Assembly (NCBI GenBank): GCA_020848455.1 | Contig: JADLAB010000322.1 | Span: 30,022 to 94,021 of the forward strand | Origin: Polyangiaceae bacterium | Lineage (GTDB): Bacteria > Myxococcota_A > Polyangia > Polyangiales > Polyangiaceae | Length of the DNA: 64,000 nt | Direction of reading: 5' to 3' | Shown: piece by piece, positions 37,687 through 47,800 of the stretch | How positions within the stretch are numbered: position 1 is the stretch's first letter | How the letters are laid out: the number at the start of each line of letters is the position of its first letter | Notes under the pieces: generated by a model | Databases searched by the model: none | Seen by the model: only the letters and a program-made list of their open reading frames with translations | Told to the model about the DNA's origin: nothing | Translations under genes and position numbers: made by a program

Positions 37687-38552
37687 GCGCACGCGTGCGC
37701 GGGCGCGGGGCGTGGCTCGCCCTCGCGGCGCTCTTCGCGCTCCGGGCCACCGCGACGTACGCCGTGGCGCTGCCGCTCTCGCTCGCCGTCGGCGACCTCG
37801 TCGGCGGCTACCCGCGGGGCGACGCCGTGCTCTGGGATCCCGGCGGCGTGCTGCTGGTCGAGGCGGCCGTGAAGCTCCTGCCGCGGCTGGCGGGAGTCGG
37901 CACGACGGTGCTGCTGCTCGCGGTCGGCGCGGCGTTCGCGGCGCTCCTGCCGCTCGGCGCCCTGGTCGCGGCGCTCGGCGACGGGCGGCGTGGCGCGCTC
38001 GGCCGCGGGGCCGGCTGCTTCGGGCCGCTCGCGCTCCTGTTCGGTGCGACCGTGCTCGCGCAGGTCCTCGCCTTCGCGCTCGCGGGCCTGCTCGCGGGGT
38101 TCCTCGGGCGCGTGCTCGGAGCCACGCCGGAGGTGGTGCTCGCGTGCCGGCTCGGCGGTCTCGCCCTCGGCGGCGCCTGCGTCTGGTTCCTCGCGCTCTA
38201 CCAGGATCTCGTGCGCGTCGCCGTCGTCGTGCACGATCTCGGGCTCTCGGGCGCCTGGCGCGTGGCGCTCGGCGCCTGGGGTGGCGCGCGCTGGCGCACG
38301 GCGGCGGCGTTCGCGTGGCGACAGCTCCTCGGCGTCGCGCTCGCGGTGCTCGGGGTCGTGCTCACGCTGCGCGGGGCGCTGCCGGACTCGGCGGCGGTCG
38401 GCGGGGCGGCGCTCGTCGGCGCGGTCACGACCTTCGGCGCGCTCTACCTGCGGGCGAGCTGGCTCGCCTGGGCGATCGCCCGTCTGCCGTGGGCCGAGGC
38501 GCGCGAGCGGCAGGCGGCACGGCGCCGGGCGCGCGGGCTCGACGCGGCGTGA
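37683..38552 (+). CDS. Multi-pass membrane protein of unknown function
   Basis: A 289-residue integral membrane protein with about six hydrophobic segments (WLALAALFALRATATYAVAL, TTVLLLAVGAAFAALLPLGA, LALLFGATVLAQVLAFALAG) and a basic C-terminus. No transport or enzyme signature recognised. GTG 37683 overlaps the M1 peptidase stop (GTGA), so it is probably translated with it and may help anchor or process the peptidase. Confidence 0.7.
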   Translation: MSARVRGRGAWLALAALFALRATATYAVALPLSLAVGDLVGGYPRGDAVLWDPGGVLLVEAAVKLLPRLAGVGTTVLLLAVGAAFAALLPLGALVAALGDGRRGALGRGAGCFGPLALLFGATVLAQVLAFALAGLLAGFLGRVLGATPEVVLACRLGGLALGGACVWFLALYQDLVRVAVVVHDLGLSGAWRVALGAWGGARWRTAAAFAWRQLLGVALAVLGVVLTLRGALPDSAAVGGAALVGAVTTFGALYLRASWLAWAIARLPWAEARERQAARRRARGLDAA

Positions 38553-38691
38553 GCCGAGCGGTGCGGCGCACGCGCGGTCACCGCCGACGGCGGGCCGCCA
38601 GGCTCGGGAACGCGACGCTCGAGGGGTGAGGTCCTGTCACCGACCTCGCCCTGTCCTCGATACAGGCGCTCCAAAGTGACACGAAAATCGG

Positions 38692-38765
<74 letters not shown>

Positions 38766-38813
38766 AAGTGTGGTTGCGATGCTGTGGCGAGCGCCCGCTG
38801 CTCTCCTGACTCG

Positions 38814-38885
38814 TAGGCGGGACGGGATTCGAACCTGCGACCATCGGCTTGTAAGGCCGACGCTCTACCGCTGAGCTACCCGCCT
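38814..38885 (-). tRNA. tRNA-Val (anticodon TAC)
   Basis: 72 bases on the minus strand: acceptor aggcggg/cccgcct, D arm gctcagcggtagagc, anticodon stem tcggc/gccga with loop cttacaa, discriminator A, no encoded CCA. The T stem (gcagg/cccgt) contains a G-U pair and an A-C mismatch at 38824/38836. The first base is A rather than the usual G for valine tRNAs. Confidence 0.93.
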
Positions 38886-38957
38886 GCTCTACGTGCGGGT
38901 TGCCTCCGGGCCGGGCCCGGAGCCTTGCCCCGGCCGCGATGGCCAGAGCGGCCGCGA

Positions 38958-38985
38958 ACATTATCTACGTCGCGCGCAACGTCAA
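38958..38985 (-). promoter_or_regulatory. Promoter of the tRNA-Val/tRNA-Asp transcript
   Basis: On the minus strand TTGACG (38980-38985), 16-base spacer, TAATGT (38958-38963). It is 73 bases upstream of the tRNA-Val 5' end and in a locally AT-richer patch. This is the best -35/-10 match seen in the window. Confidence 0.6.
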
Positions 38986-39101
38986 GTGCTTAGCGCGCAC
39001 TTCGGTGCGGCACGGGGCTTCCGCCCTTCCGGGCTTTGTGCGGCGGCGCCCGAGCGGTTGATCTATGCTGGCCCGATCCGCGAGGCTTCAGGAGCTTGTG
39101 C

Positions 39102-39962
39102 ATGGCCTACGACACCGGCGACATCATCGACGAGCGCTACAAGATCCTGGGCCCCATCGGCAAGGGGGGCCACGGCACGGTCTACCGCGCCATGGATCTC
39201 GAGCTGCAGAGCCAGGTGGCGATCAAGTTCCTGCACGCCGACATCGCGCGCGAGCCCGGCTTTGCCACCCGCATGCAGCGCGAGGCACGGGCGATGGGGC
39301 AGCTGTCCGGGACGAGCGCCGTGCAGGTGTTCGCGTTCAACAAGGCCTCCGGCGGCGGCATGTACCTCGTGATGGAGTACCTCGAGGGCACGGACCTCGG
39401 TCGCCACGTGCTGAGCTACGAGGAGCACGGCCAGTTCATGCCGGTGCGCGAGCTCCAGGAGCTGCTCGAGCCGATCGCGACCACGCTCGAGGCCGCGCAT
39501 GCGCGCGGCATCATCCACCGCGACCTCAAGCTCGCGAACATCTTCGTCCTCCGCAGCGCCGGGCGCGGCCGCGTGCGCCTGCTCGACTTCGGCCTCGTCA
39601 AGGACATGAAGATGGACCCGCTCACGATGCAGGGCATGGTCGCCGGCTCGCCGGCGTACATCGCGCCGGAGGCGTGGCTCGGCAAGCCGGACCTCATCGA
39701 CCATCGCATCGACGTGTACTCCTTCGGGGTGGTGGTCTTCCGGCTGCTCGCCGGCCAGATGCCCTTCGACCCCAAGCAGACCATCGACAAGCTCATCCTC
39801 CAGGTGACCCGCGCGCCGCGGCCGAGCCTGCACGCCCTGCGGCCGGACCTGCCGGCGCGGATCGACGAGTGGGTGAAAAAGGCCCTCGCCGTCGCGCCGA
39901 ACGACCGCTTCCAGAGCGTGCAGTCGCTGTGGCAGGCCCTGCAGGGCGTGCTGCAGTCGTAG
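39102..39962 (+). CDS. Serine/threonine protein kinase (Hanks type)
   Basis: A 286-residue kinase that is essentially a catalytic domain with no membrane anchor or sensor. Glycine loop GPIGKGGHGTVYRA near residue 20, VAIK lysine, catalytic loop HRDLKLANIF near residue 140, DFGLVKDMK, APEAW (APE motif) and DVYSFGVVVFRLLAG. All catalytic residues are present. ATG 39102 is preceded by ggagc at 7-8 bases. It is alone in its transcript; the lipoprotein gene 128 bases downstream may follow. Cytosolic signalling role; substrates unknown. Confidence 0.93.
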   Translation: MAYDTGDIIDERYKILGPIGKGGHGTVYRAMDLELQSQVAIKFLHADIAREPGFATRMQREARAMGQLSGTSAVQVFAFNKASGGGMYLVMEYLEGTDLGRHVLSYEEHGQFMPVRELQELLEPIATTLEAAHARGIIHRDLKLANIFVLRSAGRGRVRLLDFGLVKDMKMDPLTMQGMVAGSPAYIAPEAWLGKPDLIDHRIDVYSFGVVVFRLLAGQMPFDPKQTIDKLILQVTRAPRPSLHALRPDLPARIDEWVKKALAVAPNDRFQSVQSLWQALQGVLQS

Positions 39963-40090
39963 CCGCCTCGAGCAGGTTCCGGTCCGGGTGGCGACGCGAT
40001 CGTGCCCGCCGGCCCGCGGCCCGGATGCCCGTCGCACGAGCGCGGCGTTGGATCGGCAGCGGGTGGGGTAACATCTCAGGTGAGGCGTGC

Positions 40091-41764
40091 ATGCAACGCG
40101 CTTTTTCTTCGCGGCTCGGCTCGATCCTTCTCGGCGTCCTGCTCCTCGGCGGCTGCAGCGAGCGTGCGCAGCGCCTCGAGGTCCCGCTCCCGCGCCCGGG
40201 TGTGCCCGTCGCCGACTGGGACGAGGAGAGGGTCACGTGCCAGCGGCGCATCGAGACCGCCCTCCGGGAGCCGGCCGAGCCCGGCGCGCCCGAGTTCGAG
40301 CGCCAGCGCGTGGCGATCCTCGGCCGTGCGCGGGGCGAGGCGGTGGTCTGGGTCGTGGCGCCCGCGCCGACACCCGAGGCCGAGCTGCCGGAGGTCGCGC
40401 GGACCGCGCTCGCCGCGGCTCCCAAGGTGTCGCTCGACGGCGCCGCGCCGTCCGGCCGCGAGGGCGAGGCGGAGCAGGCGAGCGCCGCGTGGCGGCAGCG
40501 GCTCGACGGCCTCGTGCGGCGCCTGCGCGGTGACAAGGTCGCGCTCCGCGCGGCGCTCCTGCGGCAGGGCTACCTCTACAGCGACAACCCGGTCGAGGCC
40601 TTCGAGCTCGTCCGCGGCGTCACGCTCGAGCTGCTCTTCGACGAGCCGAAGCTGTGGCTCGAGCGCGGGAGCCGCCGCTACGCGGTCGAGCTCGTCGGCG
40701 TGGGGCGGCAGGCCGAGTACCGCTACGCCAGCGGGGATCTCGCGGGGCGCGCCGCGGAGCTCTTGCACGGCGATCGCGTCGCCGTGGATCCGGCCGAGCT
40801 CGAGGCGCCTCTCGCTCGCGATCTCCCCGCCCTCGCGCACGAGGTCGGCTTCGACCGCGTGCGCGTCGAGGCCCTGCGGCGCGACGCCATCGTGGCCGCG
40901 CTGCGCTTCGGGGGACGCGAGGTGCGCGCCCTGCTCGTCGCCCACGGCGCGGCGCTCGAGCTCGGGTGCCTCGACGCACCGGCCGAGCAACGGCGTGCCG
41001 TGGCGGCCTGGCAGGCCGAGGACGCGCCCCGGCGCCGCGCGCTCCGGGCGCTGCGCGAGAGCGTGACCGCCATCGTCGGCGAGGCCTTGCCGTTCGACCG
41101 GCCGCGGACGGCCAAGGATCACCTCGAGGACGGCCGCCTGCGGCCGCTGTGGGAGTGGGCCTACCGGCGGGGCGACGCCGGCTTCATGTACGACGGCGAG
41201 GGTTACCCCGTGTTCGACGCCGCGGGGCGACCGAATCCGCCCGAGGTGTGCGTCGCCTTCGTCCTCGACAGCTACGAGCGCGCGTCGGGCACCTGGTACC
41301 GCGGCAAGGGGGACGCGCGCGAGCGCGTGGTGGGCGGGCTCGACTTCAATCGCCTCGGCATCGCGAATCGCGGCGGTGTCATCGCGTTCGGCTCGTTCGC
41401 CGAGAGCCATCCCGAGGCCTTCGACTTCCAGCGCTTCGGCGCCGCCGAGCACATCGAGTTCCGCGAGCGCGGCCGCTACTTCCGCTTCCTCGCGGACCGC
41501 GCCGACGAGTTCGCCCCGGGCGACGTGGTGGCGATCCAGGGCGTGAAGCGCGACGGCAACATCCACCAGCACGCGATCCTGATCGAGGACGTCGATCCGG
41601 TGACCGGCTTCGCGCACGCTCTCGCCGACCAGATGAAGAAGCCGCGGCGTCGCACCTGGGAGGGCATCATGGCCGAGGCGCCGCGGCGTGCGCTCTACTA
41701 CCACGTGCACCCGCACGCCGACGTGCTGCAGAAGCTCGACCCCGGGCCGAGGCGCTCGCTGTAG
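40091..41764 (+). CDS. Lipoprotein with C-terminal Cys/His hydrolase-like domain
   Basis: A 557-residue exported lipoprotein (GVLLLGGCSER). The N-terminal 330 residues are helical and charged with no recognised domain. The C-terminal part has PPEVCVAFVLDSYERASG, then FAPGDVVAIQGVKRDG and NIHQHAILIEDVDP. The order Cys at a helix start, GDVVA strand and His strand resembles papain-like NlpC/P60 or CHAP hydrolases that cut peptidoglycan peptides. Assignment is by motif resemblance only. ATG 40091 is in frame; the kinase gene precedes it. Confidence 0.6.
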   Translation: MQRAFSSRLGSILLGVLLLGGCSERAQRLEVPLPRPGVPVADWDEERVTCQRRIETALREPAEPGAPEFERQRVAILGRARGEAVVWVVAPAPTPEAELPEVARTALAAAPKVSLDGAAPSGREGEAEQASAAWRQRLDGLVRRLRGDKVALRAALLRQGYLYSDNPVEAFELVRGVTLELLFDEPKLWLERGSRRYAVELVGVGRQAEYRYASGDLAGRAAELLHGDRVAVDPAELEAPLARDLPALAHEVGFDRVRVEALRRDAIVAALRFGGREVRALLVAHGAALELGCLDAPAEQRRAVAAWQAEDAPRRRALRALRESVTAIVGEALPFDRPRTAKDHLEDGRLRPLWEWAYRRGDAGFMYDGEGYPVFDAAGRPNPPEVCVAFVLDSYERASGTWYRGKGDARERVVGGLDFNRLGIANRGGVIAFGSFAESHPEAFDFQRFGAAEHIEFRERGRYFRFLADRADEFAPGDVVAIQGVKRDGNIHQHAILIEDVDPVTGFAHALADQMKKPRRRTWEGIMAEAPRRALYYHVHPHADVLQKLDPGPRRSL

Positions 41765-41786
41765 CGCAAGGGGGTGTCGGCGCGCG

Positions 41787-42545
41787 CTACGGTATTTCGC
41801 GCGGCGCGGCGAGCTTGCCGCCCTCGCGCACGTGCTTGGCGACCGCGTCGACCAGTCGGCCGTCGGCGACCTCGCAGGCCTTCGACACCGAGCCCATCGT
41901 CACGCCCTTGCACTCCTTGCGCACCGCGCGATAGGCCTCGTCGATGGCGGGGTTTTCCCGGAGCGCGTCGCGCATCTCGTTCTCGAGCTTGGTCCAGAGC
42001 AGGCGGGGAAGCCGCGGGCGGCCGGGGCGCTGGAGCGTGACCTCGCCGCTCGACAGCGTGACGCAGTCGCCGTCCCAGCGCAGGGCGTCGTAGCTCTTCT
42101 CCTGGCCGCTCACGACGATGCCGCCGGTGCTCGGCTCGCGCACGCGCAGGATCAGCACCTCCTCGTCCTGGGCGAGGTCGTCGTTGGAGGACGCGCCGCC
42201 CGACGCGTTCCAGGCCGCGGTCTTGCGCGTGAGGTAGGCGCGCGTCCAGGGCGTGCCCTTGGCGAAGAGCACGAGCGCGAGGGTCGGCGAGCCGCCCTCG
42301 CAGAGGGCCTTGGCGAAGGCTGGGTCGGGCGTGCACTCCTTCTTACCGGCCTCGGCGCACGCGGTGGGCACCGTCTTCGGCCTGGGTGCGCTCGCAGCGG
42401 GCGCGCCCTCGGCGCCGGACGCCGCGGCGCTCGGCGACACGGTGGTGGCAGGCACGGCGGGCTCGCCGCTCGAGGCGCAACCGCCGGCGAGGGTGAGGCA
42501 GACACCGAGCGCGGGGACCCAGGCGTGAGCTACGGGCGGTCGCAT
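41787..42545 (-). CDS. Putative lipoprotein of unknown function
   Basis: A 252-residue exported lipoprotein (CLTLAGGCASSG) with an Ala/Ser/Pro linker to about residue 55. The mature domain has four cysteines (TACAEAGKKECTPDPAF, ALCEGG) and a beta-rich middle (EEVLILRVREPSTGGIVVSG). The C-terminus is helical (DGRLVDAVAKHVREGGKLAA). No family recognised. ATG 42545 is used; it converges with the upstream hydrolase-like gene across 22 bases. Confidence 0.65.
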   Translation of the reverse strand: MRPPVAHAWVPALGVCLTLAGGCASSGEPAVPATTVSPSAAASGAEGAPAASAPRPKTVPTACAEAGKKECTPDPAFAKALCEGGSPTLALVLFAKGTPWTRAYLTRKTAAWNASGGASSNDDLAQDEEVLILRVREPSTGGIVVSGQEKSYDALRWDGDCVTLSSGEVTLQRPGRPRLPRLLWTKLENEMRDALRENPAIDEAYRAVRKECKGVTMGSVSKACEVADGRLVDAVAKHVREGGKLAAPREIP

Positions 42546-42589
42546 GGCCAAGCAGAAGGAGACCGTCTCGCCTCGCCAGCGTCAAGTCG

Positions 42590-42710
42590 CGAGGGCTCAC
42601 CCCGATCCGGCGGCCAGGTTTCTGCCCGCGCGTGGGCTCCAGGCTCCCGGCTTCAGACTCCGGGCCGGGGAGCCCCGCTCGGTGGGCAGCCCGTTCGCCC
42701 ACGCCCGCCT
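42590..42710. repeat. MITE-like intergenic repeat, copy B (inverted relative to copy A)
   Basis: Bases 42634-42662 are the exact reverse complement of 10554-10582. Similarity continues on the flank: 42607-42627 read in reverse gives the gccgccgga block also found after copy A. It lies between divergent genes and shows no coding. Confidence 0.6.
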
Positions 42711-42764
42711 TCCCGCCGCCCCGATGCCGTGGAAGCCTCACCGAGGCCTTCCGGCCGCGGAACC

Positions 42765-43301
42765 ATGAAGATCGCCAAGCTCATCGTGCTCATCGCCGGC
42801 CTTGCGGGCATCGCCGGCTTCTTCGTGCCGGTCGTCGCGGTCGATCACGGGACCATCCACGCCGAGCTCAGCGCGTTCCAGCTCGTGGAGGGCATGGACG
42901 CCATCCAGGCCGCCGCCGGCGTGGCCCGCGGACGCAACGAGCTACCGCCGGAGGCGCGCGAGGCGGTGGTCTCCATCGACGAGAACCTCGCGCGCTACCG
43001 CAGCGCCATTCTCGGCTTCTTCGCGCCGGCGCTGCTGCTCGTTGCGCTCGCGGTCCTCGGCGCGTTCACGCGCTTCGGACGGGTGCTCGGCCTGCTCGCC
43101 ATGCTCGTCGGGCTCGCGGCTGCCGCCGGGTGGGGCCTGCTCGCCCATGCCGCCACGACGGACGAGGTGGCGCGCACCGCCCAGAAGTACGGCGCGCGCG
43201 CGGGCATCGCGGTGTGGGTGATGATCGGCAGCGGGGCGCTCGGGCTCCTCGGGGGCCTCTTCGCCCTCGTGAAGCCCGAGCCACGCCGTCGTGCCGACTG
43301 A
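42765..43301 (+). CDS. Small membrane protein of unknown function
   Basis: A 178-residue protein with four hydrophobic helices: LIVLIAGLAGIAGFFVPVVA, ILGFFAPALLLVALAVLGAF, GLLAMLVGLAAAAGWGLLAH and VWVMIGSGALGLLGGLFAL. A periplasmic helical loop of about 50 residues (AELSAFQLVEGMDAIQAAAG) separates the first two. No signature recognised. ATG 42765 begins just before the first helix. The upstream 220 bases hold the copy B repeat; it converges on the MATE gene. Confidence 0.65.
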   Translation: MKIAKLIVLIAGLAGIAGFFVPVVAVDHGTIHAELSAFQLVEGMDAIQAAAGVARGRNELPPEAREAVVSIDENLARYRSAILGFFAPALLLVALAVLGAFTRFGRVLGLLAMLVGLAAAAGWGLLAHAATTDEVARTAQKYGARAGIAVWVMIGSGALGLLGGLFALVKPEPRRRAD

Positions 43302-43319
43302 AGCCGGGCGAGCCGGGCG

Positions 43320-44759
43320 TCAGGCGGCGTGGCGCGCGCCCGTGGAGGCGGGTGGGCGCTGCCAGCCGCCGCGCCACCACGCGATACCGAGCGCCGCGGC
43401 GCGCACGATCCAGTCGAGCGTGCTGCCGAGCCAGGCGCCGGGCAGCCCGAGATCGAGCACCACGCCGAGGAGGTAGCTCGCGCCGAGGCGCACCCCGACC
43501 GAAGAGATGACCATGGTGACGAGCACCGTGCGCGACGCCCCGGCGCCCCGCAGGCTCATCGCCGCCACCGTGGCGAAGCCCATGAAAGGCTGCGCGAGGG
43601 CTGCGACCCACAGGGTCCGGGCGCCCAGCTCGACCACCGCGGCGTCGCGCGTGAAGGCGCCGACGAGCAGGCGCGGTGCCGCGACGAACAGGACCGCGCC
43701 GACCGCGAGCGCGGCTGCCGCCGAGGCCGCGGCAACCCACCCCACGCGGCGCGCCTGCCCGAGCTGACCCGCGCCGAGCTTGTGGGCGACGAGCGTCGCG
43801 GCGGCGACGCCGAGCCCCTCGGCCGTGAGGAAGCACGCTGCCTCGACGCTGAGCAGGGCCTGGTTGGCTGCCATGGCGCTCGCGCCCGCCAGGCCGATGA
43901 TCGCGACGAAGGCGAGGTCGCCCGCGTGGTAGAGCAGCTTGTCGCCGAGCAGCGGCCAGGTGAGGCGCGCGAGCGTGCGGCTCACCGCTCGCCGGCGCGT
44001 GGCGGGCGCGCGGAGCTCGAGCGGCGAGCCCGTCCGATAGAGCGCGTGGCACAGCCACAGCGCCTGCACCGTGAACGCCACGGCCGCCCCTAGCGCGGCG
44101 CCGCGGACACCGAGCTCGGGCAGCCCGAACGCGCCGCCCACGAGCGTCGCGGCCACGACGACGTGCAGCACGTTGCCGGCCGCGGCCGCGTAGAGCGGCG
44201 TGCGCGTGTCTCCGGCGCCCTGCAGGCACGCGGCGGCGGCGCCCTCGACGAGCGCGAAGGGCAGGGCGGGCGCGACCACGAGCAGGTAGCGCTCTGCCTC
44301 GTCGAGCACCGGCCCGGAGGCGCTTGGAAAGAGCGTCCGGCAGATGGGTCGCGCGAACAGCCCGAGCGGCAGCGCCGCGAGCACGCCGAGCACCGCGGCG
44401 CTCTGCAGCGTGAGGCGCGCGACCGCGGCGGCGCGCGCGCGGTCTCCGGCTCCGATGGCGCGGCCGATGAGGCCGAGCGCCGCGACCCCGACCGCGCCGA
44501 ACAGCGAGTAGAGCGTCCACACGAGGAGCGCCGAGACCTGCAACGACGCGAGCGCGAGCGAGTCGTAGTGGCCGATGACGAGCCGCTGCACCGCGAAGAC
44601 CACGGTGACGAGCAGCATGTGGGCGATGGCCGGCCCCCCGAGCGCCCACAGCTCGCGGCCGAGCGGCGCCGTGCGCGTGGCGCAGGCGCCGGCGGGCGAG
44701 TCGGGCGTGGCGACGGGCACGTCGCCGAGAGCAGCGCAGGCGGGCATGGCTTCGGCCAT
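43320..44759 (-). CDS. MATE-family multidrug/metabolite exporter
   Basis: A 479-residue inner-membrane transporter with about twelve helices in two related halves, exporting cationic compounds in exchange for H+ or Na+. Family marks are ALGGPAIAHMLLVTVVFAVQ, AAACLQGAGDTRTPLYAAAA, NQALLSVEAACFLTAEGLGV and MSLRGAGASRTVLVTMVISS. Length and topology match. The gene is isolated, with no adjacent regulator, so the substrate cannot be named. Confidence 0.92.
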   Translation of the reverse strand: MAEAMPACAALGDVPVATPDSPAGACATRTAPLGRELWALGGPAIAHMLLVTVVFAVQRLVIGHYDSLALASLQVSALLVWTLYSLFGAVGVAALGLIGRAIGAGDRARAAAVARLTLQSAAVLGVLAALPLGLFARPICRTLFPSASGPVLDEAERYLLVVAPALPFALVEGAAAACLQGAGDTRTPLYAAAAGNVLHVVVAATLVGGAFGLPELGVRGAALGAAVAFTVQALWLCHALYRTGSPLELRAPATRRRAVSRTLARLTWPLLGDKLLYHAGDLAFVAIIGLAGASAMAANQALLSVEAACFLTAEGLGVAAATLVAHKLGAGQLGQARRVGWVAAASAAAALAVGAVLFVAAPRLLVGAFTRDAAVVELGARTLWVAALAQPFMGFATVAAMSLRGAGASRTVLVTMVISSVGVRLGASYLLGVVLDLGLPGAWLGSTLDWIVRAAALGIAWWRGGWQRPPASTGARHAA

Positions 44760-44837
44760 GACCCTCCAACGCCGGTCGTGCGCTACCGTGTTCCGCGCGC
44801 GTCGTGGGGCGGCCGGCGCACGACCCCGCGCCGACGG

Positions 44838-47800
44838 CTAGGCGCGCCGGCGGCGGCGTGACGCGCTGCGTCGCCCGGCTGCGGCCCCGAGCGCCGTGAG
44901 CGCCGCGAGGGCGGCCGGCCACGCGGGGCTCGGCTCGCGCGCGCCCGTGAGCGCGCAGTTGCAGCCACCGCCGAGGGCGAGGTCGGCGGGCGGCGCCGCG
45001 AGCGCGGTGCAGAGCTCGGTCGTGAGGGGCGTCGGTGCCAGGCGGGCCGGATCGCCCTGCTCGAGCGGCGTGTCGGCGTTGCCGGTGTTGCGGTTGTCGT
45101 GGTGGTAGCTCTCCCAGGGCACGACGCCGTCGCTGCGCCCGTTCGTGTGCCAGGCGTAGAGCCAGCCGCTGCGCGTGCCGGTGACGATCTCGAGCTTGTC
45201 GTCGCCGTCGAGGTCGCCGACGGCGGCCGTCGGGATGATCCACTGCCCGGTGAACTTGGGCCAGCCGGCGGGCTCCTTGCCGCAGCCGTTCCAGGCGTGC
45301 AGGAAGTAGCCGCCCGAGCCCTGGATCACCTCGGGGTAGTCGTCCCCGTCGAGGTCCGCGATCGTCTGGCTGTTGAAGAACGAGAAGTCCTCGAGGATGA
45401 ACGGCGCGGCCGGGAGCATGAGGCCGGTGCGGCCGCTCCACACCGTGACCAGGTGCTCGCCGGGCAGTGCGGACTGGGTCGAGCCGGTCTGCAGGTTGAT
45501 GGCGAGGTTGAGCGAGCCGCCGGACGCCACCACGTCGAGTGTGCCGTCCTGATCGACGTCGCCGAGCGAAGGCTGCGAGAAGAGCGGCAGCATCGTGTTC
45601 GGCCGGAACGCCTTCGACAGCGGCCCGAACTGGCTCGAGGACGCGACGCCGCGCTTGGTCTCGCCGCTGGACTCGTCGAATCGCTCCGGGAGGATGTTGG
45701 GCGGGTTCGAGCCGAGCAGGGCCTGGTGGCCCGGATCGGCAGGCATGATGAGCGGCAGGCTGGCGTTGCCGTGCGCGACGGCGGCGAGCGTGCCCTCGAA
45801 GGTGCCCATGACGCCGGAGTTCGGCACGCCCTCGGCGATGACCGGGAACAGGTTCAGGGACGTCATCGTCACGGGCCAGTTCGGCAGCCACGGCTCGGGG
45901 CCCGCCGCCGTTCCGCGCCCGTCGAGGAGGTACACCGCGCCGGCCTGCCCGGCCTCGGAGAGCGTCTCGTTCGAGCCGACGAGCACCTCGGGCTTGCCGT
46001 CGCCGGTGAAGTCACCCACCGCGGGCGTCGTGAAGACGCGCGCGTAGTCCGGCTCGGTACCGCCGAGCGGTCCGGTGTAGTGCAGCGCGACCGGCCAGCC
46101 CGGCAGATCGTTGCCGGCGGCGTCCCACACGTAGACGCTGCCGTCGAAGGCGGCCTGGACGATGTCGTAGTCGCCGTCGCCGTCCATGTCCTCGATGACC
46201 GGCGACGCGAACGCCCCGCGTGCGGTGATGTGGTGCGTGTCGGTGCAGGGGCCCGCGGGGACGGTGCCGTCGCGCGGGCAGCTCGGCACCTCGGGCAGGC
46301 GCTTGGGCCAGCCGGCGAGCACCACGCCGTCGTGCCCGACGACATAGGTGGTGCCGGTGTACGTGGTGGCCACGATCTCGGGCATGCCGTCGCCGTCGAG
46401 GTCCGCGATGGCGGGCGTCGCCGAGAAGGCTTCGCCGGCCGCGTCGGGGTCGACGGCGCCGCTCGCGTAGGCTGCCGAGCCGCGGTAGCTCGGCGTGCTC
46501 GGTGTCGGCGGCGCCGTGCGCAGGCCGTCCACGGGCTCGGCGCGGAACGGGAAGCCCGCGAGGGGCTCGGGCCCCGTCGGCGTCACGCGCAGCACGTGGA
46601 TGAGACCCCCGCCCGTCGCGTACACGATGTCGCGCACCCCGTCGCCGTCGATGTCCGCGAGCTTGGGGCTGCTCTCGCCGCTGTCGCCGACGTAGATCGG
46701 GAAGCCCTTCACGAGGTCGGGATCCTCGTGCACGTAGTAGGTCCGCCGCATCTCGCCCGGGACGTCGCCGGCTGGACTGCCGTAGTGGGCCACGGCGCGC
46801 ACGCGCACCGTGATGGCGCTCGCGTTCTCGCCGTGCGGGCTGTCGGGGTCGGGCGTGTGCTCGGTGCTGATGGTGCGGATGTCGAGCAGGGCCAGGGGAT
46901 CGGCCCCGCCGGATACCACCGTGGCCGGCACGTTGGACTGCGAGGTGATGGTCTGGAAATCGGCGTCGAGCGGCTGCACCCCGGGCGCCCACTCGACGGT
47001 GTAGTCGTAGCTGCCGGCGCGCTTGGCCGCGATCGTGCCCTGGATCGGGACCGCGTCGCTCACCTGGTCGCGATACAGCACCTCGAACCAGTACGGCCGC
47101 ACGATGTCGACCTCGGGCGGGATCTTGTGGTCCTTCACCGCCGTGAGCGCCGAGTCGACGTTGATGCGCCCGTAGCCGAAGCGCTGATCGAAGCCGGGTT
47201 GCGACCAGTAGTACTTGCTGTCGGGTTGGCGCGACTCGGGCACGTCGATGTCGTCGGCGGTGGTGAACCACACCTGCTGTGCCTCGGCGGGCGTGAGCGG
47301 CGGATTGAGCCCCTGGCCGATGGCGCGCGAGAACAGCAGGCCTGCCGCGCCCGAGAGCCTGCCGGTGGCCTCGCTCGAGCAGCCGCTGCCGCTCGCCGAG
47401 AGCAGGTTCTGCCCGCCGAAGTTGGTGCAGGTGTTGAACGACAGGAAGGTCTCGACGTTGTTCGTCTTGTTGCCCGGCGCGTACACGACGGCGTGCACCG
47501 GCAGGGTGTGGTTCGCCGTGACCGGCATGTTGTGGTGGCGCGCGTTCTCGTCGGCCATGCTCGTCACCGCGAGCACGCCGTGCGCGTACGCGTAGTCGAG
47601 CGCCGCCTGCGCGAAGCGGTTCATGTTGATGGTGCCGAGGGCGCACTGGATCACCTTGGCGCCGGTGTCGGTCGCGTAGACCACCGACTCGGCGAAGGCG
47701 TTCACGTCGGCGATGAAGCTGTCGCCCACGCGCATCGCGATGAAGCGGCAGCGCGGGCAGACACCGAGGCTGTCCCGGCCGTTGTTGCCTTCCGCGACCG

